64,000 nucleotides of DNA from Plotosus lineatus (GCA_024760905.1 CM045735.1:4494661-4558660), one strand, 5' to 3'; numbered from the stretch's first letter, positions 36,955 to 48,415 are shown. Notes: generated by a model from the letters alone, not told the origin. A program made the numbers and translations.

Positions 36955-37130
36955 TGTACACGGACCTACACGGCATGAGATGGCGAGGAAGACCTAAGCC
37001 AAGCTATGTACTAGCAGACAGCCAAGCTCCTTTCCAATGACATAGAGCTTTCCGAGCATGCGATCCGAGCAGTGGTGACTGCCAGAGATCTGTGGAGATC
37101 AGTGTTCCCATTAGGCTAAATCGGCGTGAC
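36955..37130 (+). pseudogene. Possible LINE C-terminal relic
   Basis: GAGATGGCGAGGAAGACCTA encodes RWRGRPKP, and further on ACTGCCAGAGATCTGTGGAG encodes TARDLWRS. These resemble the RGRP and A-R-D-x-W-R-S ends of non-LTR polyproteins. They lie in different frames with little between, so this is a weak call. Confidence 0.4.
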
Positions 37131-37167
37131 AGTGGTGCAGATTATTTTTGATTAGCACAAGGAATTA

Positions 37168-38064
37168 CAGACGCTTCCCGACTTACATTTTTAATTGGTT
37201 CCGGACGACCGAACGTAAGTTGAAAGTGAACGTAAGTTGTTACATTGACGTATGACATGTGACGTATGACTCTCATACTGCACTATACATCCATAAATAC
37301 CATTACCATATCTCATAAAACACCCCTAAATCAATTATTATAAACATAACATTGTAAAATAATATCAACATTAATTTCAAATAAATTAAATTCAAGCAAA
37401 ATAATTTCAAATTGATAAATTTTAATCAAATTCACTCATCAAATATCAAATACAGTATCAAATATAAGTTTTAATATTCTCTATGATGCGATCTTTCTGC
37501 TTGTAAATGGGTCCAATGGGCTACAGATGGTCACATGACATGAAGCTGAGCCGACTCATGAAGTTTAAAACAGCCAATCAACGCTTACAATATGTGAGCA
37601 CTCAATACCGAAAGTAGTTCACTTGTTGAAAGTTGTTTACTTGCTTGAAACAAAGCGCAAGTTATGCGGACTTCCGGTCTTTCAAGTGAGCAAGGTAGTT
37701 AATTCATCTCTGTGTATGAGACTTGCCCCCATGCTAGTAGTCTTACGCTTCTGAACAACCATATTTGTTTCAGGTTACAAAAGTCCGAAAAACAGTGTAA
37801 ACACGAAGATCTCAGAGATGATGTCTTAACACAAGAGTAACATACTATATAAATGATATATAAAAGGATATATATGTATATAACTGAACTGGGAAGAAGG
37901 AGGGGCACGTTCAGTCTGTTGTTTGTAAACAATGGACCCAGCGTCATTACGTCAGCGTACTACGTAGGTACGTCTAAACTCAAAATTGACTTTTTTTTTT
38001 TGGAAAAAAGAAACGTAAAAGCGAAAGAACATAAAATGGATCAACGTAATTTGGGGAGTGTCTG
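37168..38064. mobile_element. Tigger-like non-autonomous element, TA-flanked
   Basis: It starts CAGACGCTTCCCGACTTACA. The right end read inward is CAGACACTCCCCAAATTACG. TA lies on each side. It contains subterminal ACGTAAGTTG motifs. The length is 897 bases; no transposase was recognised. Confidence 0.78.
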
Positions 38065-38446
38065 TATTGGCGATGGGCCAGTCATTTTTACGTTTTTTTA
38101 GGTTTCACAATCTACAACTTGTTTGTAAATAATATTAAACAGCTGTCAAAATGTTTGGCATCTATCGGAAATGGACGGACCCCCCTCCCTCACCCTACCT
38201 GTGCTTCTTGCTGCCCAGCAAGCTACACCATTAAGATTGGCTGCTTTGCAGCCAATGCCTCCACTGTCTGAATCGTGTGAACACAGCATTGGTGCAAACT
38301 CAATTCTCCTTAATAGGAACACTGGTAGAGATCACGTTTCCCTTATCAGATGAGATGGAGCCGACCAAGAGGCTGGAGAACTCTTTTCCCTGATTGGCAT
38401 CAAATTGACATAATGGCGAGGCAATATATAAAACAACGTTTCGATA
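38065..38446. other. Unique intronic DNA
   Basis: Nothing recognised. Confidence 0.5.
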
Positions 38447-38792
38447 GAGGGCAGTGTTGGCCTGATGCGAAGGTGCCGGATCACTGATCCTAAGGTTGGG
38501 AGGGTTCAAGCCCCACTCTCCACAGGTTGTCACTGTCCCCCCAGTGAACTAACTGGGTTATCAAAGGCCAGCCGTGTCTCTCACTGTCTATGGTGAGAGG
38601 TTCATGTAGAAGAACCATTGCTGACTTTCGACAAGAGGAGCTGCATAGCTGTCACGTGTTTCTGCCCTGCGATGGCCTTGCAAGCTTTCCAGGGTGTACT
38701 CTGCCCCCTCTTGGAGTTGGCTGGGATGGGTGCCAGCCTCCCCGCGACCCTAATTAGGACTAACCGGTTACAGAAAATGAATGAATGTTTTT
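38447..38792 (+). repeat. Chimeric SINE: SINE-B 5' half joined to SINE-A 3' half
   Basis: 38447-38663 follows SINE-B: head with GGTTCAAGCCCCACT, then ACTGGGTTATCAAAGGCCAG, to GTGTTTCTG. From CCCTGCGATGG onward it follows SINE-A: CCAGGGTGTACTCTGCCCCC, then GCGACCCTAATTAGGAC and an AATGAATGAATG tail. The switch is abrupt, near 38664. Confidence 0.88.
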
Positions 38793-41286
38793 ATAGATAA
38801 TTTATACATTGAGACATCCTAATAGACTATACTTGTAAAGGTTTAATATTTTTGTTCTCGCTGGTCTATTAATGCTGGTTTTGTCATTAAATATGTGGAC
38901 CTTGAATAATCGAATGGAACATATCAGAATAAAATGCATGGATGGAGATGAATAGATTAAGTCACATCTGTAGTGTAAAGGATAAGTGGTCATTTATTCA
39001 TTCTTAAAACCTTATTTACTCTTAAGTAAATTTGTGTTGTATTTCAAAATGGACAAATTCACTGAGTGCATCTGAATCACTGATGTAATGTTTTCAGTTT
39101 ATGTCAGGTTGCTTTCTGATGACTCAGTGATGGTGAATCATGTCACCGTTCATTTTGCTTTTTGATTACAGTACTGTCAGTTATGATGCACTTTTAGTGG
39201 CTGTGATGGAAGTATCAGCGGTGCATCTTGCTAGTTTTAAACTTGCAATGCATTGCTTCAGCTGAAGATTACATTTGTTCAGCTGGTAGAACAGTCGACT
39301 GCCAACTACCAAAGTCATAATCCACCACAACGATACTTCATCTGCTTATTTATTTGTTCCCATAATTTTTTTTTTTTTTACAGCAACACACTGTATGTTA
39401 TGGAATGCACTTGGCATCAGGGCCGAGATTGAGCCCTCGCGGATCGTATCATATCGCAGGCTCAATCTGATCCAGATTGTTATACCAGCATCGGAAGTGA
39501 CCGTTGTGAGCTAAATCCCTCGGCATGGCACAGCAATTGTGTACACAGAAGATCAGAGCACAGCTACAACACTGATCAGCCTGATAGAACTGGGCTTAAC
39601 ACCAGTGTTCAGGAGTTAAGGACTCGTGTGGGACTTTTGAACACCTCAATCAAAAAGCCACAAATTACTTTAGGCTGTTAGCTACTGGTTTCCATTTCAG
39701 TAAATTATAAAAGTAAAAATTCCGTTTGCGAGGACACCGCATATAATGGTGGTGTTTCATGTGTTGGTAATGTCCTCTCAGGGGCTTTTCTCTTGATTAT
39801 ACATAGCGGAGTATGGTGAAGGCGACTGCTGGATACAGGTTAGCGTCAAACAGATGTAAGTTCTCATGACACATGAGGCTGTACAGAAGCAGGCAGAGTT
39901 CACTGACCATTTGCTCTGTGAACTGAACAGTTGGTGTCTCAGTGTTCAAGGGTTTAAAGTACCGATGGGAATGTTGTGATTTAAAATTCAAGCAGTATCA
40001 AGCTGTGGCAGCGTAGATCTTAATCATGGGCTTTAACCCCAAACAGCTCATTTGTGTCTGGTCTCAAAAGTTAGAAGTTTTGGATAAACACTGTAGCACA
40101 GCACATAAAGTATGAATGTAGTTGAGCGAACACTCCTCAGCTTGTACTCATCTTCTGAGAGCTACTTCTGGAGAGTAAGAAGAGGGTTTAGGATGATTAG
40201 ATGACATTGCGCTGAGGATTAGGGAGAAGTCCCGCCTTTCATCATGCACATGTCAAGTCTGCCTGGCATAAAGAACCATGGCTTCTGGTGGTAAAGATAC
40301 CGAAAGAGTTGCTTTCAGGTGAAGCTGGATGTATTTAGTTTGTAATTGATGCTGCTGTAAATGTAATTGACATTTGTTTTGTTATTTGCATCTTCATCTG
40401 CGGTCAGATAATAATTATATTTTGGGTGTTTGCTGACTGTTTTCTCTCCCCAAACCATTTATGCAAATGTATTTCAATATTCAAGATTTAATTGGACTAT
40501 GATTATACTTCAGCACACTGTTTTCTGCTGAGGTTTGCTCTTTGGGACAATTACAATTATATATATATAAATGAAACCGGGATCGAGTTGAGTCATGACT
40601 CTATCTTCTGAATAAAATTTCCCCCATAAGTCATTGACATCAGGATGAAGAATAAGGGCGGTGTGTGTGAAGGGCACGAGATGAGAAAGGTGAGGGGAGA
40701 AAAAGACTGGAATGTTGGAGGGAGAAAATGAGAATGCTTCCTTCAAGGATAAGCATTAGAAACACTGTGAGAGATGTGGGGAGGGTTTGGGGTTGGGGGG
40801 GGGAAGAAGTCAATTTTTTATTTGCAGTGGTGATGTGGTGGTAATGAAGAGGAATGAAACAGCTGCCGCTACGGCCCGCTGTCCTTTAGTGCCTCAGCCA
40901 CGGAATGAAGCAAAAAAAAAAAAAAAAAAGCTCAATGCCTTGACACACCTTTCATGAAACCAGATGGGGACACATATGTCTCATGTCTGACAGCGCACAG
41001 CCTTTTAATGTTCATTGCAGTATCTCAGAATTGACTGTGTCCCTACGAGAAACCCTGCAAGCCACTCCATAGGTGGTCTAAATATTGATTATGGCGGTTT
41101 GCTCTTTTTCTCTCTTGCTGATATAATGTACCCTACTGTGACAAAAAAGTATTAATTTCTCACTAAAGGGTTCTGGAGGAGCAAACATTTTTCCATTAGG
41201 TTTAACAACCGATCCACAAATATTAAGGTTAAATTAAAACCGCAAATTAAAATGTCAGCTGCTACTTTTGAATATTCATCCATTCA
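38793..41286. other. Unique intronic DNA
   Basis: A small hairpin lies at 39426-39468. There are A-runs at 40912-40929 and G-runs near 40795. No exon was recognised. Confidence 0.5.
39426..39468. other. 10-base inverted repeat (hairpin)
   Basis: AGATTGAGCC at 39426-39435 and its exact complement at 39459-39468, with a 23-base loop that can pair partly. Confidence 0.6.
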
Positions 41287-41300
41287 GTATCCACTTTTAT

Positions 41301-41689
41301 AGGGCCAGTGGTGGCCTGGTGGTAAAAGGTGCTGGATCGCTGATCATAGTGTTGGGTGTTCGAGTCCCACTCTCCACAAGATTGTCACTGACCGTGCCCC
41401 TCCCCCCAGTGCACGAACTGGGTTATCAAAGGCCGGCCATGTTTCTCACCGTCTATGGTGAGAGGTTCATGTAAAAGAACCATTGATGACTTTTGTAAAG
41501 AGTAGCTGCATAGCCGTCAGCGTGTTTCTTCCCCTTGCTAAAAAGGGTTGTGTCAGGAAGGGCATCCGACATTAAAACCCATGAACCAAATCAAACATGC
41601 GAATAAGTCATATGACCTCCATGAAGATGGAGGCAGATGATTCGCTGTGGCGACCCCTGAAAGGGAACAGCCGAAAGGAAAATAAGAAG
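41301..41689 (+). repeat. SINE-B copy, full length, with target duplication
   Basis: The tRNA-like head has GGTGTTCGAGTCCCA as B box. The middle, the LINE 5'-like part (GTCAGGAAGGGCATCCGACA) and the LINE 3'-like part (GATTCGCTGTGGCGACCCCT) are all present. The target copies GTATCCACTTTTAT (41287-41300) and GTATCCACTTCTAT (41690-41703) differ by one base. Confidence 0.93.
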
Positions 41690-41703
41690 GTATCCACTTC
41701 TAT

Positions 41704-41998
41704 GTGGGGACCGGTGGCATAGTGGTTAGGGTGCTGCGCTCATGATCGGGAGGTTGTGAGTCCAAACCCTCACTGTGCTAAGACCCCTGGGCAAGTCTTA
41801 ACCACACGTGTGCCTCTGTCCTCCCAACAGTATAAATGGGTACCAGTAAAAATATACTGGGAAGGTAACCTGCGATGGACTAGCGTCCCATCCAGGAGGA
41901 GTTGAACTCCTGGTTGCTTCACACTACGGAAACCAGGGATAAGCACCGGCCCGATGAGTCACTATTGCTCGGGTGTAAAAAGCTCAAAGGACTTTTTA
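41704..41998 (+). repeat. SINE-D copy, full length, beside SINE-B
   Basis: The head GGGGACCGGTGGCATAGTGG has an A box, and GTTGTGAGTCCAAACCC is B-box-like. The body TAACCTGCGATGGACTAGCG leads to the end at GGGTGTAAAAAGC. GTATCCGCTTTA at 41999 looks like a third copy of the shared target. Confidence 0.88.
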
Positions 41999-42011
41999 GT
42001 ATCCGCTTTAC

Positions 42012-43464
42012 CCTGACTGGCGTCTATCCTGGTAGGTCCAGTCATACACATGCACCCACATACAAACAGTGCATTCACTACCAGGACAAGGCACTGAGAG
42101 GGTTATGAACCACGGATACCTGTGAAAATAAATAATACTGTAAACAAATAAACTTTACACACAAAGTTTCTTCACCGATTTGCTTTATGATTGATGACGC
42201 AGCACTTAAAGATCCATTGAGACAGCGAGTCCAGACTTTTTCATGACTTGTTGGTGGTAATGATCTGGTGATGAGGGAGTGGCACTACAGATTCAGTTCA
42301 GTCTTGTTATCCTTCTTGTCATCTTCCTCTTTCCCACTTTCACCAAAATACAACCCAACATTTTCTTTGTGTTGCACACCATTGTTCATTGGAGAATGAA
42401 TGTTTCAGTGTCCCCACTGATGCTATTGCATAGATATGTTCGAATGCCTGGTGAGGCTTATGACCCTTTTAATAAACAAGTTAAACTTTAGTTCGAAGTG
42501 AACAATTCAAAAGACAAGACTTACCAAAGAGCGCCATGCTTTAATTAACTCATACATAATAATGTGAATGTCAGCCCACAGAGAAGCATAACTCGGAGTC
42601 AGTCCTCCCAGTCACGCTGACATTAGCTGTTATTGTCCCATTTGTTCTGATTTCCTTGGAGCTAGGCACATTATCTCCTTACCAGACACATATGAGAAAT
42701 CATATGGTGTCTCTTCTTGTTAGGATGAGAGACCTCCGCTTGACTACTTGTTAAAATAATGAGGCTTCTTTGCTGATGGTCAGCATTGATTGGCTGCTGT
42801 CTACTAAACCAAAAGGAGGAAAGGGTTTCTTATGATGCGGTCTTGAGCCATATGTGTTTTGAAACAACAAGTTCCCAGCTAATTAAGTGTGTATCACCCT
42901 GGTTGGCTCCTGACTCTGAACTCCACCCTCGTTGCCATAAAGACAATCTTCATCATATACTAATTGCTCCTTGTCCCTGAACAACAACCCCGCAACTCTG
43001 ACATGCCCGGTAAATTAGCTTTGGTTCAGCATTTTCTTATAAAGCGCATAAGGGTATTCTCAAGAATTTGACTGTAATGGTTCCGATCTCAGCAGCAGCA
43101 GCATGTGGCTCGACAGACCTTGTTTATCAATACACAGGAGGTTTAATTTAGTGGAACATGTTCCTGTTGGCAAGGTCAGCACAAAGCAGTGTAAAACTAA
43201 AACAAACAAAAGTGCAGCTAAAGGACCCTAGAGCTAGACCCACCTAGAACCGCCTTCAGCTTAAGTAAAGACCACTGGGGCTCGTGGTGTGATGGGGGGG
43301 GGGGGGCAGTCAGTGATGTTTGGCGGGAGGTGTAACGTCTAAAAACTCAGCTTGAATCAAAAAAAAAAAAAAAAAGAAGGTCAAAAATAACAGACATGAA
43401 CAGTTTTGTCATTTTATATAATTCACGTATCATCATCCCATTTGGGGAACCACTTTTTTTATTG
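42012..43464. other. Unique intronic DNA
   Basis: Contains a G-run (43294-43306) and an A-run (43360-43375). No exon was recognised. Confidence 0.5.
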
Positions 43465-43554
43465 GGGTCTCAGGGAGGCTGGAGCCTGTATCAGATGACA
43501 CTGGGCAAAGGTGGGATACACTCTGAAGTGCTCAGCCCACAGACTGCCAGATCA

Positions 43555-43592
<38 letters not shown>

Positions 43593-43790
43593 GCAATTTG
43601 GAACAGTCATTTATCCTAATGTGCATGTCTTTGGATGCAGACCAGAGTACCTGGAGGAAACCCACACAACCGCAGAGAGAATTTGCAAACTTCACTCAGG
43701 AACGCCTTACCAAGCTCAGGAATCAAATCCAGAACTGTTTTGGTATGAGGTGGACATGTTGACCACGATGCCACCTGTTGCCAAACCCGT
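43465..43790 (-). repeat. SINE-A copy, minus strand, with internal (AC)n
   Basis: It shows CCTGGAGGAAACCCACACAA and AATTTGCAAACTTCACTCAG on the plus strand. The head is at the right (AATCAAATCCAGAACTGTTT). A (AC)n expansion lies at 43556-43590. Confidence 0.82.
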
Positions 43791-44453
43791 ATTCAGTAAT
43801 GACAAAATATACCAAACTTAACATGAATACAATTTTTTTTTTCTCCCCACTGAAGGCTGTCTTATCTATCAGTCTCACGTGATTGATAACAAACATAGTA
43901 GTGGCAGAGGATAAAGCTCCAAAGCCTCGTGTGATACTTCCTTGAATAGTGACAGGTCTCGGACTACAAAGACCACGAGAGCCAGCTCCATTTAAGTACA
44001 ACCGTGCACCTCCATTTTAGGAAAGCTCTGGCACCTTTGGCTTCTTTTCCGATGCGGTCAACATGGACATTGACCCAGAATGAGGGATAATGGGGCTTGT
44101 GATCTCTGGACCCGCTAATGCAAATATGTCATCGTCAGTCATCTGAACTGCGCTTACCAGTGTTGTCTTGGAGGGAATGTACCCATTGTACTGTCCCTGT
44201 GTGCAGTCAGGTGATGAATTGCTTCAGGAATTTGATATTATCGTTCTGCTTATATCCTTTCAGTGTTCTGTCACCGCAGCATCCAGAGTGTATTACACAA
44301 ATCGACCTAAATGAAGTTAAAGCAACCTGCGTCTAAAGTAAAGCGTGTCGACAGTACGCCGTAACAACTGAGAGAGATATAAAAACAGTTAGTGGAATTA
44401 TAAATATTGCGAAACTGTGTTTTTCAGCGTGTTTACATACAAAATAAAGATGT
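43791..44453. other. Unique intronic DNA
   Basis: Nothing recognised. Confidence 0.5.
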
Positions 44454-44667
44454 TCGGGCAGCACAGTGGCATATTGTTTAACACATCCACCTCACAGCAA
44501 GAAGGTTCTGAGTTCAGCTTCCAGCCTGGGCGTTTCATTGTGAGGGTTTGCTCTGCAGTGGCCTGGCGAGCTGTCCAGGATGTACCCCGCCCTCGCCCGG
44601 ATGGTCACCAGCCACTCTCCGACCCTAATTAGGATTAAGCGGTTCAGAAAATGAATGCATGAATAAA
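44454..44667 (+). repeat. SINE-A copy with internal deletion
   Basis: The head GGGCAGCACAGTGGCATATT, then CTCACAGCAAGAAGG. It jumps from TTGTGAGGGTTTGC to TCTGCAGTGGCCTGGCGAGC, losing the middle. It ends CCGACCCTAATTAGGATTAA with an AATGAATGCATGAA tail. Confidence 0.88.
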
Positions 44668-45509
44668 GATCTTCCAGTGGCAGTTTGTCCTTCCAGTGTC
44701 GAGAAACCGAGCCGTTTGATTATAGATTCTCTTCAGATGCCGGTAACAGAAGGTTTTCTAAGTAATGAAATAGCAAAACTTCAATGCAGAGACATTGTGT
44801 CATTAGTAGAAGAAGTGAGTCCATGTTTACAAAAATATAATGAAGTAGAGATGGAAGCCTCATTACTATTTTCCAATTCTTGTAGAGTTATGTGTATTGT
44901 TGGCTTCGCCACTAATTGTGCAGGGTCAGTACAGACGAAGCCCTTGATTTGATTCGAGGATGCTCATTATCTCGGCAGCTCTCTGCCGTTCAACTTCTCC
45001 ATTGTACCCCTCGTTCCACTGGGGAGTCATGACCCCAGCAAGAGTTAATTGCGCTGCATATTTAAAATAATTAAGGAAAAGAAGGTTGACTGGGTAGTTA
45101 AGACACCATTTCTGACTCTCGGGATTTATTATTCAGCCAAAAGACAAAATAATGTTGCTGAGCTGTATTTAAAAATGCATCAGCATCCATTCATCATCAT
45201 TGTTTACTTGTTTAATGCAGTTATAATTTAACGTATATTTACAGTTGATCTGAGGTGATTTATAGTGATTGGTGCTCAGTGAAAGATCAGCAACAGTATA
45301 AATTGTTCAAGGTATAAAATATGAAAGATGCAGACTCATCTCAAGCTGTTATTGTCTTTCTTTCCTCCTGTTTATTGTCCACATTACCGGCACTTGATCC
45401 GACATCCCGTGTCTCTGCTTTACTGTATCCGTTTTCCACATGTTCTTCCCCTCATGTATCAATTCATCCTGACTGCTCTTCTCTTATATCACTTCTCCTC
45501 ACTCTACAG
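44668..45509. other. Unique intronic DNA before the second coding exon
   Basis: No repeat recognised. The last ~40 bases are the pyrimidine tract of the acceptor. Confidence 0.5.
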
Positions 45510-45631
45510 GGCCGTAGCAGGGCACCGAGAGCCTATTCCTGATGACAGCAAAGACAACAGCACCATTTTTACTCGGATTCTAGACCGCTTGCTGGATGGC
45601 TATGACAACAGGCTACGCCCTGGTCTAGGAG
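45510..45631 (+). CDS. gabra3: GABA-A receptor alpha subunit, exon with start of extracellular domain
   Basis: This exon encodes the start of the mature extracellular domain of a GABA-gated chloride channel subunit of inhibitory synapses. The translation runs from A-V-A-G-H-R-E through [18 protein letters not shown] to [14 protein letters not shown]. The [23 protein letters not shown] block is conserved in all GABA-A alpha subunits. The IPDDSxDN run just before it resembles alpha-3 more than alpha-1, -2 or -5, which is why gabra3 is preferred. The acceptor is CTCTACAG at 45502-45509 behind a pyrimidine-rich tract, and the donor is GAG|GTCAGC at 45632. The 122-base exon carries one base in and one base out. 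The alternative AG at 45519-45520 would break the frame from the preceding exon. NST gives a candidate N-glycosylation site. The family call is near certain; the subtype call is an inference from about ten residues. Confidence 0.93.
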
Positions 45632-46756
45632 GTCAGCCGCATATTTGTGTCCTGATTCATCTTCATGTCCTCCATACTGTCCATTTTGGGGCCTAACAGT
45701 AGAACAGTGATTGACCGGTGTAATGACCCAGCTGTGGTTCGACTCCCTGCCAAGCAATCACTGAGCCTCTCCCTCTCTGAAACGCACACCCTCTCTGAAA
45801 CGCACACCCAGAGCAGATTATCATTTTAAAGCAATTTAATAGTTTTTAAATCATGACTGAAGGTGCAATTTATGTAAATGAACAACAGTAAATGAAAGAA
45901 GGAACATAGCATGGAGGGGGCAAGACTCTCTCCATGACACTTATAAAGCTGAAGGGGCCCCTGAGGCTCGATCATTATAGATTATCAATGGTGTAATCAG
46001 AATAAGTATCTGTCTGGATAAGTGTCATCCAAACGCTGTCGGTCTGTCCATCTGTCGGTCTGTCGGTCTGTCTGTCTGTTTATGTAACTACCTACCTACC
46101 TACCGATCAATGTTTTTATTCTCATAGATAGATGGAAAGAGATGATGGCTCAAGCCAACATATTTATTTATATTTTATAAACTGGTATATGTTTAATTAA
46201 ATAGAATGTAGTCTAAAAATATACAGGCCGTTTACATTTTGGACAAAAGTGAAAATCTATTTAAATTTCTTTAGCCAAATTGTCCTCTTGGATATTTCTA
46301 TTGTTTGCTCTTACAGGAAATACTTCATTATACGTCAGATGCACTTTTATTAAGCCACGTCTGTGTTAGTCACTTTACAGCAAAATATATTTGATCCATT
46401 TCTGAAACACAAACAAATCACTGCTTCTGTCTAAAAGTTTTAACTCCGAAATACAGGTTTATTTCTTCGGTATATTAATACTGAACCTGGAAGGTTGTAT
46501 CTATCAAGAAAAGATAGTTACAGTTATACATTTAAAGTTTCATCGGTACAAGTTTTCCAGCATGTGCCGGAAGCTCCGATTTTTCAGGACTGAATTTAAT
46601 CATTTTCCCAAATTGTGTAAATCCATTGAGATTTCTTTTTTTTTTTTTTTTTTTTTGGGGGGGGGGTCATCATAGGGCTTAAATAATAATTAAAAACATA
46701 CTAAAAAACCTTGAATTTGCAAGTCAAGCAATCACGTTGATAACATGTGCGCAAAG

Positions 46757-47424
46757 TAGGGATGTCATTGGCAATCGGAATATCGCTGATATAATTATGC
46801 CGATCGATAATCGATACCTATAAAAGGGATATCGATACTTCTAAGGTTATAGCTTCCTGTGTTCATGACAGCATCTATAGTGAGTGCCATTTTCAATGAC
46901 ACCCCTAGTAAATGGTACGTCCAGCCTCTCTGTATGGTAAATGGTACGTCCCTGCTTCTAGTGTGCCGTCAGAGCGCGTGTTCTCAACAGCACAGAACAT
47001 TTTGAACAAGAGACACTTATCACCAGATAATGCAGATATGAGCATCTTCTTGCATCATAATTATGAATTGTAAAAATGCACATCTCAAACTTTTCAATTG
47101 ACAAGTGTTTGTAGAATAGAAACAACTTGCTTTAAATTAATTGGTAAACAAGTGTTTATAGATTTGATAAATACACAAAGGTGTTAATTAAAATCTTGTC
47201 GGTGGAAAACTATTTCCTGCCTTTTATTTCAGATTTGGCTTTAGTAATTGGTCACTTTATTATAAAATATTCAATGCATTAAACAAACTACTGTAATATA
47301 TATTAGTCTGTTCTATTTAATGCATTTATGGAACAATACAGCAATATTCGACTGTATCGATACATCGGAATTTTTTTTTAATCAATATGTCGATACCAAT
47401 AATAAGTTTTCAATGACACCCCTA
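46757..47424 (+). mobile_element. hAT transposon remnant with transposase tail
   Basis: The ends are TAGGGATGTCATTG and, read inward on the right, TAGGGGTGTCATTG. The flanking 8-mers GCGCAAAG and GCGTGAAG match at 6 of 8. At 46950-47072 the plus strand encodes PASSVPSERVFSTAQNILNK, then RHLSPDNADMSIFLHHNYEL and a stop. This is the C-terminal dimerisation motif of hAT transposases (ZBED-like). All upstream coding is deleted. A second terminal sequence (TTCAATGACACCCCTA) sits inside at 46895-46910. Confidence 0.9.
46950..47072 (+). pseudogene. hAT transposase C-terminal dimerisation fragment
   Basis: An intact frame of about 40 codons with the family hallmark S-x-x-S-E-R-V-F-S-T-A near its start and the natural stop at its end. 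In hAT proteins this segment drives dimer formation. The BED finger and catalytic core are absent, so it is a fossil. It has no start codon or promoter of its own. Confidence 0.9.
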
Positions 47425-47576
47425 GCGTGAAGGAGAAAAAAAGAGGTGTACACGTCATCTGCAATCAATCAGCAGGAGGGAGAAACAAAAACTCTCACCC
47501 ATTTGCTAAATTTGAATCACGTGGCGGTAATGTCGTGATGATGCATATGTATAATTTGCCAGGGCTTCTGCTAATT

Positions 47577-47900
47577 CAGTGCTTTTCAAGTATTTGGGCG
47601 CGTCCCCCTCCGGGTGGGGGGGTGGGGTTGGTGGTGTGATGTGAAGAGGAGCACATATGACCCAGGGGAACATGCTTTTTTGCCATACTGTACTCGAATT
47701 AAGTGTTTTTTTTTTTTTTTTATTGTTTCATGCTTTTTTGTTTTTAATGTAAATAAAGAAACACTGTTATGTAGAGGTGTATTCATAACAATTTTATTGA
47801 CAAATAATGCTATTCATAGTCGTGCGCAGGGCACTGGGGGGCTTGAAATATTTTTTTCCTTCCTAGAAGGGGCATCACAGAAAATAATTGAGAAACAGTG
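47577..47900 (-). mobile_element. hAT-like miniature element
   Basis: Terminal sequence is CAGTGCTTTTCAAGTATTT on the left. The right end TTGAGAAACAGTG is its approximate complement. The 8-base target copies TGCTAATT and CGCTAATT differ at one base. It is related, in opposite orientation, to 50083-50379. Confidence 0.82.
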
Positions 47901-47937
47901 CGCTAATTTAAAAACATTATGAAATTATTTTTAAATA

Positions 47938-48413
47938 CAGGGATCCCTTGCTACTTTGTGCTTCAATTCATGCAGCTTCAGGGCATCGCGCTTTTAAAAA
48001 TAAATAAATCAATATTCATCAAATTAAAAAATAAGGAAATTAAGGAACAATAATGGAAAAAGTTAAAGAAAATGCCACCAAGACAAGGCCAAGTATGCAA
48101 AAAAAACCCCTAAACAAACAAAAAACAACCCAAAATCTCCCATCAAAACTCGTTACATTGCTTTGAGGTGCACATCTGTGTATGCACGCACATCTGTGTG
48201 CACGCGTGCATATGTATGTGTGTCATCTTCTTCTCATGCAACACCATTTGTATGTGTGTGTGTATTTATATTTTATTTACATCTTATGATATTTTTTGAA
48301 TGTTTAATTGTTATTATAAGTATTTATAGCATTCAAGATGTATTTATTGATACTATATACACATATACATGGGATCTTGATCCCAATTAACTGCGGAATG
48401 TGAGGTATCCCTG
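47938..48413. mobile_element. Tigger-like non-autonomous element, TA-flanked
   Basis: It starts CAGGGATCCCTTGCTACTTT. The right end read inward is CAGGGATACCTCACATTCCG. TA lies on both sides. The left ~300 bases match 27099. Confidence 0.85.
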
Positions 48414-48415
48414 TA

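Larger units (their letters stand above)
21521..45509 (+). other. Long intron of the GABA-A receptor alpha gene
   Basis: It is bounded by GTAAGA at 21521 and CTCTACAG at 45509. If no further coding exon is hidden inside, this is a 24 kb intron. It holds SINEs, LINE fragments and DNA transposons annotated separately. Confidence 0.65.

Noticed and set aside
45521..45631. Alternative acceptor (CAG at 45518-45520) for the second coding exon
   Set aside because: It would put the exon out of phase with the donor at 21520.
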